Source of the DNA: Enhydrobacter aerosaccus
GTDB taxonomy: Bacteria; Pseudomonadota; Alphaproteobacteria; Reyranellales; Reyranellaceae
NCBI GenBank assembly: GCA_903832005.1
Contig: CAIKZO010000074.1
Span: 1 to 64,000, forward strand
DNA: 64,000 nt
Direction: 5' to 3'
Shown here: piece by piece, positions 36,231-45,335 of the stretch
Position numbering within the stretch: the first letter of the stretch is position 1
How the letters are laid out: every line of letters starts with the position of its first letter
The notes under the pieces: generated by a model
What the model was told of the DNA's origin: nothing
The model's input: only the letters and a program-made list of their open reading frames with translations
Databases searched by the model: none
Translations under genes and position numbers: made by a program

Positions 36231-37265
36231 ATGAACACCTCTCGACGCGCGCAGCGCGACCGCCGGGTGACCGCGATCGTCCTCGTCGCCACCGCTATCC
36301 TCAGTGCGTTCTTCGGCGGCAAAGTCGCGCCCGGCACAGCACCGGCGTGGGCGGGCTACCTCCAGGGCGTCGTCAACGGGCTGCTCGCGGCGACCCCGAT
36401 CGTCCTGCTGGAGATCTACGGCATGCAGGGAGCGCTGGGCGAGCGGCTGCGCCGCCAGCCGCTGTGGGCCTATCTCGCCATCAAGATTTTCGCCTATGCG
36501 TTCTTCATCGTCGGCGCCTATGCCGTGTCGCGCGTGGCCTTCCTCAAGCTCTATGGCCTGCCTCTGCAGGGCACCGACATCGACCAGAAGTCCCTCATCT
36601 TCGGTGCCGTCATGTCGGTCGGCTTCAACCTCACCTTCGAGCTGGGCGGCCTGCTGGGCTGGAGCACGCTCAAGAGCCTGCTGACCGGCCGCTACTCCCT
36701 GCCGCGCGCCGAGCAGAAGACTTTCCTGCTGATCGACATGAAGGACTCGACGGGCCTGGCCGAACGCCTGGGACCGATCCGCTTCCACAAACTGCTCAAC
36801 GACTTCTTCCGCGACGTCTCCCATGCCGCCCTCGAATGCGAGGCGGAGATCCACAAGTATGTGGGCGACGAAGCGATCCTCACCTGGGCCGACGATGCCG
36901 GCCTTCAGGATGGCGCGGCCCTCTCCTGCCCCTTCATCGCCCAGGACTTCATCGCCAAACGCAAGGCGCTTTACCTCGAGCGCTACGGCGCCGTGCCGTC
37001 GTTCCGTGCGGCGCTCCATTGCGGCGAGATCGTCGCCGGCGAAATCGGCGACCTCCGACGCGAGATCGCCTATGTCGGCGATACGTTGAATGTGGCGGCC
37101 CGTCTGCTCGACGCCGCCAAGACGGTGGGACGCGATGTGCTGGTCTCCGCCGAACTACTGCAACGCTCGACGGTGCCTGATGACCTGCGCACGGAAGAAT
37201 TGCCCGTGCTCGAGGTGCGTGGCCGCGCCGAGCCGCTCGCCATCGCCGCCCTGGACCGCCGCTAG
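36231..37265 (+). CDS. Membrane-anchored class III adenylate/guanylate cyclase
   Basis: A 344-residue protein with four or so membrane helices in residues 15-165 and a C-terminal class III cyclase domain (about 175-344). FLLIDMKDST has the first metal Asp, YVGDEAILTW the second, and the later IAYVGDTLNVAARLLDAAK the transition-state Asn/Arg region. It should make cAMP or cGMP in the cytoplasm; the membrane half may sense a signal. Its stop overlaps that of the alkylsulfatase gene by four bases. Confidence 0.87.
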   Translation: MNTSRRAQRDRRVTAIVLVATAILSAFFGGKVAPGTAPAWAGYLQGVVNGLLAATPIVLLEIYGMQGALGERLRRQPLWAYLAIKIFAYAFFIVGAYAVSRVAFLKLYGLPLQGTDIDQKSLIFGAVMSVGFNLTFELGGLLGWSTLKSLLTGRYSLPRAEQKTFLLIDMKDSTGLAERLGPIRFHKLLNDFFRDVSHAALECEAEIHKYVGDEAILTWADDAGLQDGAALSCPFIAQDFIAKRKALYLERYGAVPSFRAALHCGEIVAGEIGDLRREIAYVGDTLNVAARLLDAAKTVGRDVLVSAELLQRSTVPDDLRTEELPVLEVRGRAEPLAIAALDRR

Positions 37266-39214
37266 CGCCCTTCGCCCGGCGTCAGTATCTCGAACATCAT
37301 GCTGCCTGGCTGTTCGAGCATGCCGAACAGCACCGCGAACTTCGCGGCATCGCCCTCGACCTTGAGCGCACCCGACATCAACGCCTCCGGCGCCGTGGTC
37401 TTGCGCAACACCAGCGCATCGAGCGTCGTGCGCGTCGTCGTCACCGAAGCCGCCGCCGTGTCGGAGCGCTCACCCATGCGATGGCTCAAGGTGCAGTTCT
37501 TGAGCGTGAGCGCCATCTCCTCGTCGCGGTCGGTGAAGCGCCAATTGAGGACGAACGACTGGCCCGCCGCCTTGGCCGGATCGAGCCGAATCTCCAGCGC
37601 ATCGAAGAACACGTCGGTGCTGAGTCCCGCCAGCGTGTCAGCACTGGCGAGCGACCGCGCCGGCACCTGGAACACGCCGTGCCGCAACTCCTGCGCTCCA
37701 TAGAGGAAGGCATTGCGCCAGGTGGCCGACTCGGCCTGGTAGCCCATCTGCTCGAGCGCATCGGCGCAAAGCGCGCGCGCTTCCTTGTTTTCGGGTTCGG
37801 CGAAGACGACTTCCTTCATCACTTGGGCAACCCAGCGGAACTCGCCTTTGGCGAAGTCCGCCTTCGCGCGCGTCATCACCGCCGCCGCGCCGCCCATGTA
37901 TTCGACAAACTTCTTTGCCGCGGGCGCAGGCGGCAGCGGATGGAGATTGCACGGGTTGCCATCGTACCAGCTGAGGTATCGCTGATAGACCGCCTTCACA
38001 TTGTGGCTGACCGTGCCGTAGTAGCCGCGCACCGACCAGCGGTCGGCCAGGCCCGGCGGCAGGTCGATCGCCTCGGCGATCTCGGCCGGTCGCCAGCCCT
38101 TGTTCATGTAGCGCAAGGTCTGGTCGTGGATGTGCTTGTAGAGATCGCGCTGCGCCTCGAGATAGTCGACGATCGCCTCGCGGCCCCAGGTCGGCCAATG
38201 GTGCTGGCCGATCATGATATCGGTGTGCGGAGTGTACATCTTGATAGCGTCGCCGATGTACTTGGCCCAGATCCGCGGATCGCGTGCCAGCGCGCCGCGC
38301 AACGGGATGAAGTTGTGCAGCAGCGGACAGGCATTCTCCGCCATGTTGAGCACGCGGAACTCAGGATAGAACATATGCATCTCGGCCGGCGCCTCGGTCT
38401 CGGGCGCGAGCTGGAACACGATCTTCACCCCGTCGATCACATGCTCCTCGACCGCCTCGACGATCAGCTGTGTCGGTGCGATCAGGCCGGGCGTGCCGCG
38501 GGCGATGCCCTTGCCGAGACCTGCATCGACCTGGCCCTTGGCGCCGCGCGGCAGCATCGCGCCGAACTGGAACTGCGCGCGCCGGCTCATCGGCAGGCCG
38601 GCCAGCACATTCTCGCCGGACACGGCCTCCATGAAGCCGTTCGGCGCGATCACGACCGCGCGGCCAGCCTTGACGTCGGCCTCGTCGACCACGCCACGCA
38701 CGCCGCCGTAATGATCGACGTGACTGTGCGTATAGATCACCGCGACCACGGGCTTGCGTGGGCGGTGGGCGTAGTAGAGCTCAAGTGCGGCACGCGAGCT
38801 TTCGGCGACCGTGAGCGGATCGACCAGGATCAGGCCGGTCTTGCCTTCGATCACCGTCAGGTTGGCGATGTCGAAGCCGCGCAATTGATAGAGCCCGTCG
38901 GTGACCTTGAAGAGACCGTTGGCCATGTTGAGACGCGCCATGCGCCACAGACTGGGGTTGACCGTCGAGGGCGCCAGCTCGCCGTCGATGAAGGCGTATT
39001 CACCGAGGTTCCACAGGGTCGTGCCGCTCTTCGTCTGGATCGCCCCATCGGGTACCAGCGCGATCAGCCCGCGTTGGACCGCCTCGAAATCGCGCGTATC
39101 GGAGAACGGCAGCTTGGCCGCCATCGCCGTGTTCGCGGCCTTTGTCGCGGTTTCGGCGTCACGCGCCACCTCGAGATGCGATGCCGGAACGGGCACGGCG
39201 GAGCCAGCAACCAT
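37262..39214 (-). CDS. Alkyl sulfatase, SdsA1-like metallo-beta-lactamase fold
   Basis: A 650-residue enzyme. The binuclear zinc motif THSHVDH lies at about 162-168, and further His/Glu ligands follow in the LAPETEAPAEMHMF and MAENACPLLHN blocks. The middle dimerisation domain and C-terminal SCP2-like domain match linear alkylsulfatases that free sulfate from SDS-type esters. The usual secretion signal is not visible, so it may be cytoplasmic. I start at ATG 39214 behind AAGGA. Confidence 0.88.
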   Translation of the reverse strand: MVAGSAVPVPASHLEVARDAETATKAANTAMAAKLPFSDTRDFEAVQRGLIALVPDGAIQTKSGTTLWNLGEYAFIDGELAPSTVNPSLWRMARLNMANGLFKVTDGLYQLRGFDIANLTVIEGKTGLILVDPLTVAESSRAALELYYAHRPRKPVVAVIYTHSHVDHYGGVRGVVDEADVKAGRAVVIAPNGFMEAVSGENVLAGLPMSRRAQFQFGAMLPRGAKGQVDAGLGKGIARGTPGLIAPTQLIVEAVEEHVIDGVKIVFQLAPETEAPAEMHMFYPEFRVLNMAENACPLLHNFIPLRGALARDPRIWAKYIGDAIKMYTPHTDIMIGQHHWPTWGREAIVDYLEAQRDLYKHIHDQTLRYMNKGWRPAEIAEAIDLPPGLADRWSVRGYYGTVSHNVKAVYQRYLSWYDGNPCNLHPLPPAPAAKKFVEYMGGAAAVMTRAKADFAKGEFRWVAQVMKEVVFAEPENKEARALCADALEQMGYQAESATWRNAFLYGAQELRHGVFQVPARSLASADTLAGLSTDVFFDALEIRLDPAKAAGQSFVLNWRFTDRDEEMALTLKNCTLSHRMGERSDTAAASVTTTRTTLDALVLRKTTAPEALMSGALKVEGDAAKFAVLFGMLEQPGSMMFEILTPGEGR

Positions 39215-39260
39215 TTGTCCTTTTCCTTCTTCTCTCAGCACGGCACTTTGTGAGCGCGCC

Positions 39261-39575
39261 ATGGCCCAACGCAAGCTCTCCCTCCCGGCAATTCGTCGCG
39301 CAGTCTCTGCTCTGCCCGGCGTGGAGGAAGGTACGTCCTACGGGACGCCGGCCTGGCGCCACAAGCGCAAGCTGCTGACGCGCCTGCATCAGGATGGAGA
39401 GTCGATCGTCCTGAAGGTCGGCGCCCAGACGCGGGATCACCTGCTGCAGGCCGATCCCGCGACCTTCTTCATCACCAACCACTATGCCGGCTACCCGATG
39501 GTGCTGGCGCGCCTCGACAAGCTCACGGCGGCGGATCTGCGGAAGCTGCTCGAGCGCGCTATCCTTCAACCTTGA
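39261..39575 (+). CDS. MmcQ/YjbR-family DNA-binding-fold protein
   Basis: A 104-residue protein of the YjbR-like fold (SLPAIRRAVSALPGVEEGTSYGTPAWRHKRKLLTRL; FFITNHYAGYPMVLARL). The start follows the divergent alkylsulfatase gene by 46 bp. Its last 17 bases overlap the end of the opposing Bug gene. The function of the family is not settled. Confidence 0.83.
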   Translation: MAQRKLSLPAIRRAVSALPGVEEGTSYGTPAWRHKRKLLTRLHQDGESIVLKVGAQTRDHLLQADPATFFITNHYAGYPMVLARLDKLTAADLRKLLERAILQP

Positions 39576-40533
39576 TGTTGTTTTCCTTCACCACCTTGGT
39601 CCAGCGGTCGGTCTCGAACTTCAGCTTGTCGAGATAGCCGTCGGGCGTGCTGCCGGTCGTGACGAAGCCCAACTCGGCGAACTTCTTCTTCACGCCCTGA
39701 TCCTTCACAATCTCGAGACAGAGCGCGTTGAGCTTGTCGACGACCGGGCGCGGAATGCCGATCGGGCCGACGATGCCATAGAACACCGCGCTCACGAGAT
39801 CGGGCATGCCGAGTTCGACCACGGTCGGCACGTCCGGGCACAGGGCCGAGCGCTCGGCGGTGGCGACGCAAATGCCAGTCAGGCGACCGCCTGAAACATG
39901 CGTGCCGGTCGGCAGCACGACATCGCACACGATCGGAACGTGTCCGCCCATCACGTCGCGGATCGCGTCGGCCGAGCCCTTGTAGCCGACCACTTCCATT
40001 TTCAGGTTGTTGCGCGACCGGAACAGCTCGCCCCACAGGTGCGGCTGGTTGCCGATACCCGAGCAGGCGAAGCGGACCTTGTCGGGCTGGGCATTCACCC
40101 AGGCCACGAAGTCCTTGAAGTTCTTGATCGGCAGATCCTTGTTGACCGCGATCATGTCGGGAATGTCGGCGATCGTGGAGATCGGCTGGAAATCCTTCAG
40201 CGGGTCGAACGGCTGCTTGAGCCCGAGCGCGGCATTGGTAGCCAGCGTCGTACTGCCGAGCAGCAGCGTGTAGCCGTCGGGCTTGGCCTTGGCGACCGCC
40301 TCCATGCCGATGATGGTATTGCCGCCGCCCTTGTTCTCGACGATGACCTGCTGGCCCAACAGCTCGCCCAGCTTCTCGGCGACCACGCGGCCCGCGGTGT
40401 CGGTGGCGCCGCCCGGAATGTACGGCACCACGATCCTGACCTGCTGGCTGGGCCAGGCTTGTGCCCGTACCGATGACGCTCCCACGATCGTCCAGCCGGC
40501 AGCACCCGCGATTACACCACGACGCTTGATCAT
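39559..40533 (-). CDS. Bug-family tripartite tricarboxylate receptor
   Basis: A 324-residue periplasmic protein with the RR-type leader MIKRRGVIAGAAGWTIVGASSVRAQ. It shows WPSQQVRIVVPYIPGGATDTAGRVVAEKL and VENKGGGNTIIGMEAVAKAKPDGYTLLLGS, the two Bug fingerprints. No TctA/TctB genes are adjacent, a common state for this family. It lies 25 bp after an MFS gene on the same strand. Confidence 0.9.
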   Translation of the reverse strand: MIKRRGVIAGAAGWTIVGASSVRAQAWPSQQVRIVVPYIPGGATDTAGRVVAEKLGELLGQQVIVENKGGGNTIIGMEAVAKAKPDGYTLLLGSTTLATNAALGLKQPFDPLKDFQPISTIADIPDMIAVNKDLPIKNFKDFVAWVNAQPDKVRFACSGIGNQPHLWGELFRSRNNLKMEVVGYKGSADAIRDVMGGHVPIVCDVVLPTGTHVSGGRLTGICVATAERSALCPDVPTVVELGMPDLVSAVFYGIVGPIGIPRPVVDKLNALCLEIVKDQGVKKKFAELGFVTTGSTPDGYLDKLKFETDRWTKVVKENNIKVEG

Positions 40534-40558
40534 TTTTTCCTCCCAATTGGGAGGAACG

Positions 40559-41749
40559 TTACTCCGCGGGCTTGAGCGCCGTCGAGGCGGTCACGTCGCT
40601 TTCGTTGGGCAGAAACGAAATGGCGATCATGGTGCAGGCGGCGACGCCGGCCAGCGACATCAGCATGAAGGGAAAGCCCGCGGCCTTCACCGACGGGCCG
40701 ATGCCCGCTACCACGAGGGAACTCACGCCGAAGCCGATCGCCAGCCGCATGCCGGTGACACGGCTGCGCAGCCGGTCGTCGACATAGCGCACGATCATCG
40801 CATCGGTGAACGGGATGGCGCCGAACACGAAGACCATGAAAAGGGCCGTGACGAACACCAGCATCCAACCTTCCGAATAGGCGGCCAGCACGAACAGCGG
40901 AATCTGCACCAGCAGGATCGGCATGTAGACGGTCTTGATCGGATGACGGTCGATCAGGTGACCGACCAGGAGCTGGGCCAGCGAGGCGAAGGTGAAGACC
41001 CCGAACAGCACCGTGCTGAGCAACCATGGCTGGGCCGCCAGCTCGGCGATGCGCGTCTTCAGCATCTCGCCGTTGGAGTTGGTGGTGAAGTTGAAGACGA
41101 TCGAGCCGGTGATGGCGGCGCAAGTCATGACGAAGAACACGCGCGCCATCATGCCGGGCGGCATGTCGAGCATCTTGGCCTTACGCTTGGCGGGCGAGCC
41201 CTCTTCCTTCGGCACGTACTTGGCGAACAGCACGGCGCCCACGAGGGAGACGACGCCCGGAACGATATAGGCCATTTGCCAGCCGTAGCGCGTCGCCAGC
41301 AGCACCGAGATGCTGGAGCCGATGGCGATGCCGAGGTTACCGACCAGGCCGTTGACGCCGATCACGAAGCCCGGACGCTCCGCGCCCTGCACGATCATCG
41401 GGATACCGACGGGATGATAGATCGAGGAGAAGGCGCCCATCAGCGTCATCGCCGCACCGATCTGCCACTTGTTGGTGCAGAGCGCGATGATCATGCAGGA
41501 GACGCCAAGACCGGCGAAGAACAGGATCATCATGTTGCGGCGGCCCCACTGGTCGCCGAGCTTGCCCGAGATGATCGAGCCCGCGCCGAACATGAAGGAA
41601 GCGCCGAACGCGTAAGGCGTCAGTTCCTTCCAGTCGGCGCCCCAGATGCCGGCGATCACGCTCACTGTGTAGAGAAAGATCACGAGGACCCAATGGTCCA
41701 TGGCGTGGCCGAGATTGAGCAAGAGCGACGTCGGGCTGCTGAATTTCAT
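40559..41749 (-). CDS. Major facilitator superfamily transporter
   Basis: A 396-residue protein with about 12 membrane helices and a loop 2-3 motif GKLGDQWGRRN. Earlier starts are possible in frame, but ATG 41749 has AGGAG upstream and gives a normal N-terminus. It is divergent from an AraC regulator. No clear cargo. Confidence 0.88.
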   Translation of the reverse strand: MKFSSPTSLLLNLGHAMDHWVLVIFLYTVSVIAGIWGADWKELTPYAFGASFMFGAGSIISGKLGDQWGRRNMMILFFAGLGVSCMIIALCTNKWQIGAAMTLMGAFSSIYHPVGIPMIVQGAERPGFVIGVNGLVGNLGIAIGSSISVLLATRYGWQMAYIVPGVVSLVGAVLFAKYVPKEEGSPAKRKAKMLDMPPGMMARVFFVMTCAAITGSIVFNFTTNSNGEMLKTRIAELAAQPWLLSTVLFGVFTFASLAQLLVGHLIDRHPIKTVYMPILLVQIPLFVLAAYSEGWMLVFVTALFMVFVFGAIPFTDAMIVRYVDDRLRSRVTGMRLAIGFGVSSLVVAGIGPSVKAAGFPFMLMSLAGVAACTMIAISFLPNESDVTASTALKPAE

Positions 41750-41751
41750 TT

Positions 41752-41791
41752 TGGGCGTCTCCTGATGTGTAAATAATAAAAAGGACGCCCA
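41752..41791. promoter_or_regulatory. Inverted repeat TGGGCGTC...GACGCCCA in the MFS/AraC gap
   Basis: Eight-base perfect arms surround 24 mostly A/T bases, between the MFS start (41749) and the AraC start (41820). It could be an operator or a hairpin in the MFS leader; the MFS ribosome site touches the left arm. Confidence 0.45.
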
Positions 41792-41819
41792 TGGCTGTCT
41801 TGCGCTAGATTGCCAACTT

Positions 41820-42629
41820 ATGTCGCAAGTCAGCCAAACCCGGTCCACCAACCCTGCCGACTATCAGCGCGTGCCACGCGCGGTCGCCGCCATGCCCAAG
41901 GATTTCGCGGCGGGCTTCAAGATCAGGCCGCACAGCCACGAGCGCTCGCAGCTGATCTATGCGACGGCCGGCACGATGCGCGTCGCCACACGCGACGCCA
42001 TGTGGGTGGTGCCGCCGCAGCGCGCGCTGTGGATGCCGGCGCATATTGGCCACAGCATCGTGATGGCCAGCGACGTCACCATGCGCACGCTCTACATGCG
42101 CGACGATGCGGCCGCCTTCATGCCCAACGCCTGCCGCGTGCTCTCGATCTCGCCCTTGCTACGCGAGTTGATCGTGCGCGCGACCGAGCTGCCGCTGCAG
42201 TACGACGAGAGCGGCCCGGCCGGACATGTGATCGCGCTGATCCTGTCGGAGCTACGCGGCCTGCAGTCGCTACCGCTGCAGCTGCCGATGCCGCGCGACC
42301 CGAAGCTGAACCAGCTCTGCCAAGCGTTGCTCGAGGCGCCCGGCGACCAACGACCGCTCGAGGCCTGGGCCGAGACCATCAACACCAGCGCCCGCACCCT
42401 GGCCCGCCACTTCCAAAGCGAGACCGGTCTCAGCTTCGGCGCCTGGCGCCAGCAGGCGCGCGTGCTCGAGGCCATGGGGCGCTTGGGCAACGGCCAGCCG
42501 GTGACGCAAGTCGCTTTCGACCTGGGCTACGAGAGCGTCAGCGCCTTCAGCGCCATGTTCCGCCGCGCCGCCGGCGCCTCGCCGCGGCAATTCCAGAATC
42601 GGCCCTCCGCCACGGGAGAAGCATCGTGA
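41820..42629 (+). CDS. AraC family transcriptional regulator
   Basis: A 269-residue activator. An N-terminal cupin-like sensor (KIRPHSHERSQLIYATAGTMRV...WMPAHIGHSI) is followed by two helix-turn-helix units at the C-terminus (INTSARTLARHFQSETGLSFGAWRQQARVLEAM; QVAFDLGYESVSAFSAMFRRAAGASP). It is divergent from the MFS gene, which it probably controls. The GTGA at its end starts the methyltransferase gene. Confidence 0.91.
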   Translation: MSQVSQTRSTNPADYQRVPRAVAAMPKDFAAGFKIRPHSHERSQLIYATAGTMRVATRDAMWVVPPQRALWMPAHIGHSIVMASDVTMRTLYMRDDAAAFMPNACRVLSISPLLRELIVRATELPLQYDESGPAGHVIALILSELRGLQSLPLQLPMPRDPKLNQLCQALLEAPGDQRPLEAWAETINTSARTLARHFQSETGLSFGAWRQQARVLEAMGRLGNGQPVTQVAFDLGYESVSAFSAMFRRAAGASPRQFQNRPSATGEAS

Positions 42630-43354
42630 CCTTGGCCGACAGTTGGGAAGCCCACTCCCGCCAATGGATCGAGTGGGCGCGCGCGCCGGGCTTCGACAGC
42701 TACTGGCGCTATCACCGCGACCAGTTCCTCGCACTCGTGCCGCCGCCTGGCCGACAGACCGTCGACATCGGCTGCGGCGAAGGCCGGTTGACGCGCCACC
42801 TCAAGGGCCTCGGCCACCGGATCATCGGCATCGATGCCTCTCCTTCCCTGGTCGCCGCCGCGCGCGAGGCGGACCCGTCGATGGATATCCGGCACGCCAA
42901 TGCGTCTGCGTTGCCGTTGCAGGATGCCAGCGCAGATCTCGCGATCGCCTTCATGACGCTGCACGACATCGATGAGATGCCGCTCGCCGTCCGTGAGATC
43001 GCACGCGTGCTGGAGCCCGGCGGCAAGCTGTGCCTGGCGATCGTCCATCCGATAAACTCGGCGGGGCGCTTCGAAGAATCGGCGGCGGACGCGCCCTTCG
43101 TCATCAAGGGCGACTATCTCCGACCCTTTCGTTTCGCCGACACTGTCGAGCGCGATGGCATGACCATGACGTTCCATAGCCAGCACCGTCCGATCTCGGC
43201 GTACTTCTCGGCCCTGGAGCAGGCGGGCCTTCTGGTCGAGGCCTTGCGCGAACCGGACATCCCGGACCACGCCCTCAACTCGGAAGCCAGCCGTCGCTGG
43301 CAGCGCCTCCCGCTGTTCCTCCAAATGCGCGTCGTTCGCCCTGCGGCCGACTGA
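42626..43354 (+). CDS. Class I SAM-dependent methyltransferase
   Basis: A 242-residue enzyme starting at GTG 42626, which overlaps the AraC stop. Motif I is VDIGCGEGRLT, with the acidic residue GIDAS; motif II/III is DLAIAFMTLHDI and the RVLEPGGKLCLAI strand. It resembles the UbiE/BioC-type fold; the acceptor is unknown. Confidence 0.88.
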   Translation: MTLADSWEAHSRQWIEWARAPGFDSYWRYHRDQFLALVPPPGRQTVDIGCGEGRLTRHLKGLGHRIIGIDASPSLVAAAREADPSMDIRHANASALPLQDASADLAIAFMTLHDIDEMPLAVREIARVLEPGGKLCLAIVHPINSAGRFEESAADAPFVIKGDYLRPFRFADTVERDGMTMTFHSQHRPISAYFSALEQAGLLVEALREPDIPDHALNSEASRRWQRLPLFLQMRVVRPAAD

Positions 43355-43523
43355 CATATCCCTGTAAAAAGTGGGGATTTCTCCATTATTCCAAGCGATT
43401 ACGCGGACAGCACGCTTGACGTCAGAGGCCTGAATATCCCCAATGCGGGTCCTGTTTAGGGTAGGATAAACCGCCGTTCAGCAAGATCGGCCACTGCGCG
43501 TACGCAGTTCGTGGAGTTCAGTT
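43355..43523. other. 169-bp intergenic region upstream of the oxidoreductase operon
   Basis: No gene is visible. It should hold the promoter for the three-gene oxidoreductase operon. TTGACG occurs at 43416-43421 without a convincing -10 at proper spacing. A small CTGCG/CGCAG stem (43494-43507) sits just before the GTGGAG ribosome site. Confidence 0.5.
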
Positions 43524-45335
43524 TTGAAGCCGACAGACATTCAGAATCCCGACTACTTCCATAAAGTAGTCGACTGCCAGTGGGCCTGCCCCGCACATAC
43601 CCCCGTTCCCGAATACATCCGGTTGATCGCACATGGGCGTTACTCCGACGCCTACATGATCAACTGGAAGTCGAACGTCTTCCCGGGAATCCTGGGCCGA
43701 ACGTGCGACCGTCCCTGCGAGCCGGCCTGCCGCCGCAGCCGCGTCGAGGACGAGAACCTGGTTAAGGGCAAGAAGGAGCCGGTCGCGATCTGCCGCCTCA
43801 AGCGCGTCGCCGCCGACTACAAGGACGACGACATCGGCCTCAAGATGCCGAAGGCGCCGGAGAAGAACGGCAAGCGCATTGCCTGTATCGGCGGCGGTCC
43901 CGCCTCGCTCACCGTGGCCCGCGACCTCGCGGTGATGGGCTACGAGATCGTGATCTACGACCAGGATCCCAAGCTCGGCGGCTTCATCCGCACGCAGATC
44001 CCGCACTTCCGCCTGCCCGAGCACGTGATCGACGAAGAGGTCGGCTACATCACCGGCATCGGCAACATCGAGTTCCGCCACCAGAAGGTCGACTCGATGA
44101 AGGCGATCCTGGCCGAAGGCTATGACGCGGTGTTCGTGGGGTCCGGCGCGCCGCGCGGCCGCGACCTCGACGTGCCCGGCCGCCAGGAGGCCGCCGCCAA
44201 CATCCACATCGGCCTCGACTGGCTGTCGAGCGTCTCGTTCGGCCACATCACTTCCGTCGGCAAGCGCGTGATCGTGCTGGGCGGCGGCAACACGGCGATG
44301 GACTGCTGCCGCACCGCGCGCCGCCTGGGCGGCGACAGCGTGAAGGTGATCGTCCGCTCCGGCTTCGAGGAGATGAAGGCGTCTCCCTGGGAGAAGGAAG
44401 ACGCGATGGGCGAGGACATCCCCATCCTGAACATGCTCGTGCCGAAGGAAGTGAAGCACGAAGGCGGCAAGATCTCTGGCGTGCTGTTCGAGAAGGTGAA
44501 GGCCGAGTACGACGACAAGGGTCGCCGCAGCCTGAAGCCCTCGGGCGAGCCCGACGAATTCCACGAGTGCGACGACGTGCTGGTCGCGATCGGCCAGGAG
44601 AATGCCTTCCCCTGGATCGAAGCCGATGCCGGCATCGAGTTCGACAAGTGGGGCCTGCCCAAGATCGGCGAGACGACGCTGCAGAGCACGCAGAAGAAGG
44701 TCTTCTTCGGCGGCGACGCGGCGTTCGGCCCGAAGAACATCATCTGGGCCGCCGCGCACGGCCATGATGCCGCGATCTCCATCCACAAGATGCTGATCGG
44801 CGAGAACGTCGAGGAGCGTCCGGCTCCCGGCGTCAACGTCGCCAGCCAGAAGATGGGCATCCACGAGTGGAGCTACGACAACGCTCCGACCATCGACCAT
44901 CGCTTCAAGGTGCCTCACCGCAAGAAGGAAGAGGCGCTGAAGGACATCATGGCCGAGGTCGAGTTGGGCTTCACTCCCGAGCTTGCGCTGAAGGAAGCCG
45001 AGCGCTGCCTGAACTGCGACGTGCAGACGGTGTTCACCGGCACGCTCTGCATCGAGTGCGACGCGTGCGTCGACATCTGCCCGATGGACTGCATCACCTT
45101 CACAGAGAACGGCGAAGAAAAGGAACTGCGCACGCACCTGATGGCGCCGGCGATGAACCCGACGCAGGACCTGTACATCGGCGGCGACCTCAAGACCCAG
45201 CGCGTCATGGTCAAGGACGAGGACGTCTGCCTGCACTGCGGGCTGTGCGCCGAGCGCTGCCCGACCGGCGCGTGGGACATGCGCAAGTACTACATGGAAA
45301 TGACCCAAGCGGAGCACGCATGCCGCAAGCAATAG
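43524..45335 (+). CDS. GltD-like NAD(P)/FAD oxidoreductase with added ferredoxin clusters (third subunit of a 2-oxoacid oxidoreductase)
   Basis: A 603-residue flavoprotein. The N-terminal iron-sulfur region has Cys18, Cys22, Cys61, Cys65 and Cys69. CIGGGPASLTVARDLA (about 121) binds FAD and VLGGGNTAMDCCRTA (about 255) NAD(P), as in the glutamate synthase small subunit. The C-terminus carries two ferredoxin sets, CIECDACVDICPMDC and CLHCGLCAERCP. It starts with TTG behind GTGGAG. Its gene overlaps korA by 16 bases, so it should pass electrons between KorAB and NAD(P). A KorABC enzyme of this plan was described as 2-oxoglutarate:NADP+ oxidoreductase in Azoarcus (recalled). Confidence 0.85.
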   Translation: MKPTDIQNPDYFHKVVDCQWACPAHTPVPEYIRLIAHGRYSDAYMINWKSNVFPGILGRTCDRPCEPACRRSRVEDENLVKGKKEPVAICRLKRVAADYKDDDIGLKMPKAPEKNGKRIACIGGGPASLTVARDLAVMGYEIVIYDQDPKLGGFIRTQIPHFRLPEHVIDEEVGYITGIGNIEFRHQKVDSMKAILAEGYDAVFVGSGAPRGRDLDVPGRQEAAANIHIGLDWLSSVSFGHITSVGKRVIVLGGGNTAMDCCRTARRLGGDSVKVIVRSGFEEMKASPWEKEDAMGEDIPILNMLVPKEVKHEGGKISGVLFEKVKAEYDDKGRRSLKPSGEPDEFHECDDVLVAIGQENAFPWIEADAGIEFDKWGLPKIGETTLQSTQKKVFFGGDAAFGPKNIIWAAAHGHDAAISIHKMLIGENVEERPAPGVNVASQKMGIHEWSYDNAPTIDHRFKVPHRKKEEALKDIMAEVELGFTPELALKEAERCLNCDVQTVFTGTLCIECDACVDICPMDCITFTENGEEKELRTHLMAPAMNPTQDLYIGGDLKTQRVMVKDEDVCLHCGLCAERCPTGAWDMRKYYMEMTQAEHACRKQ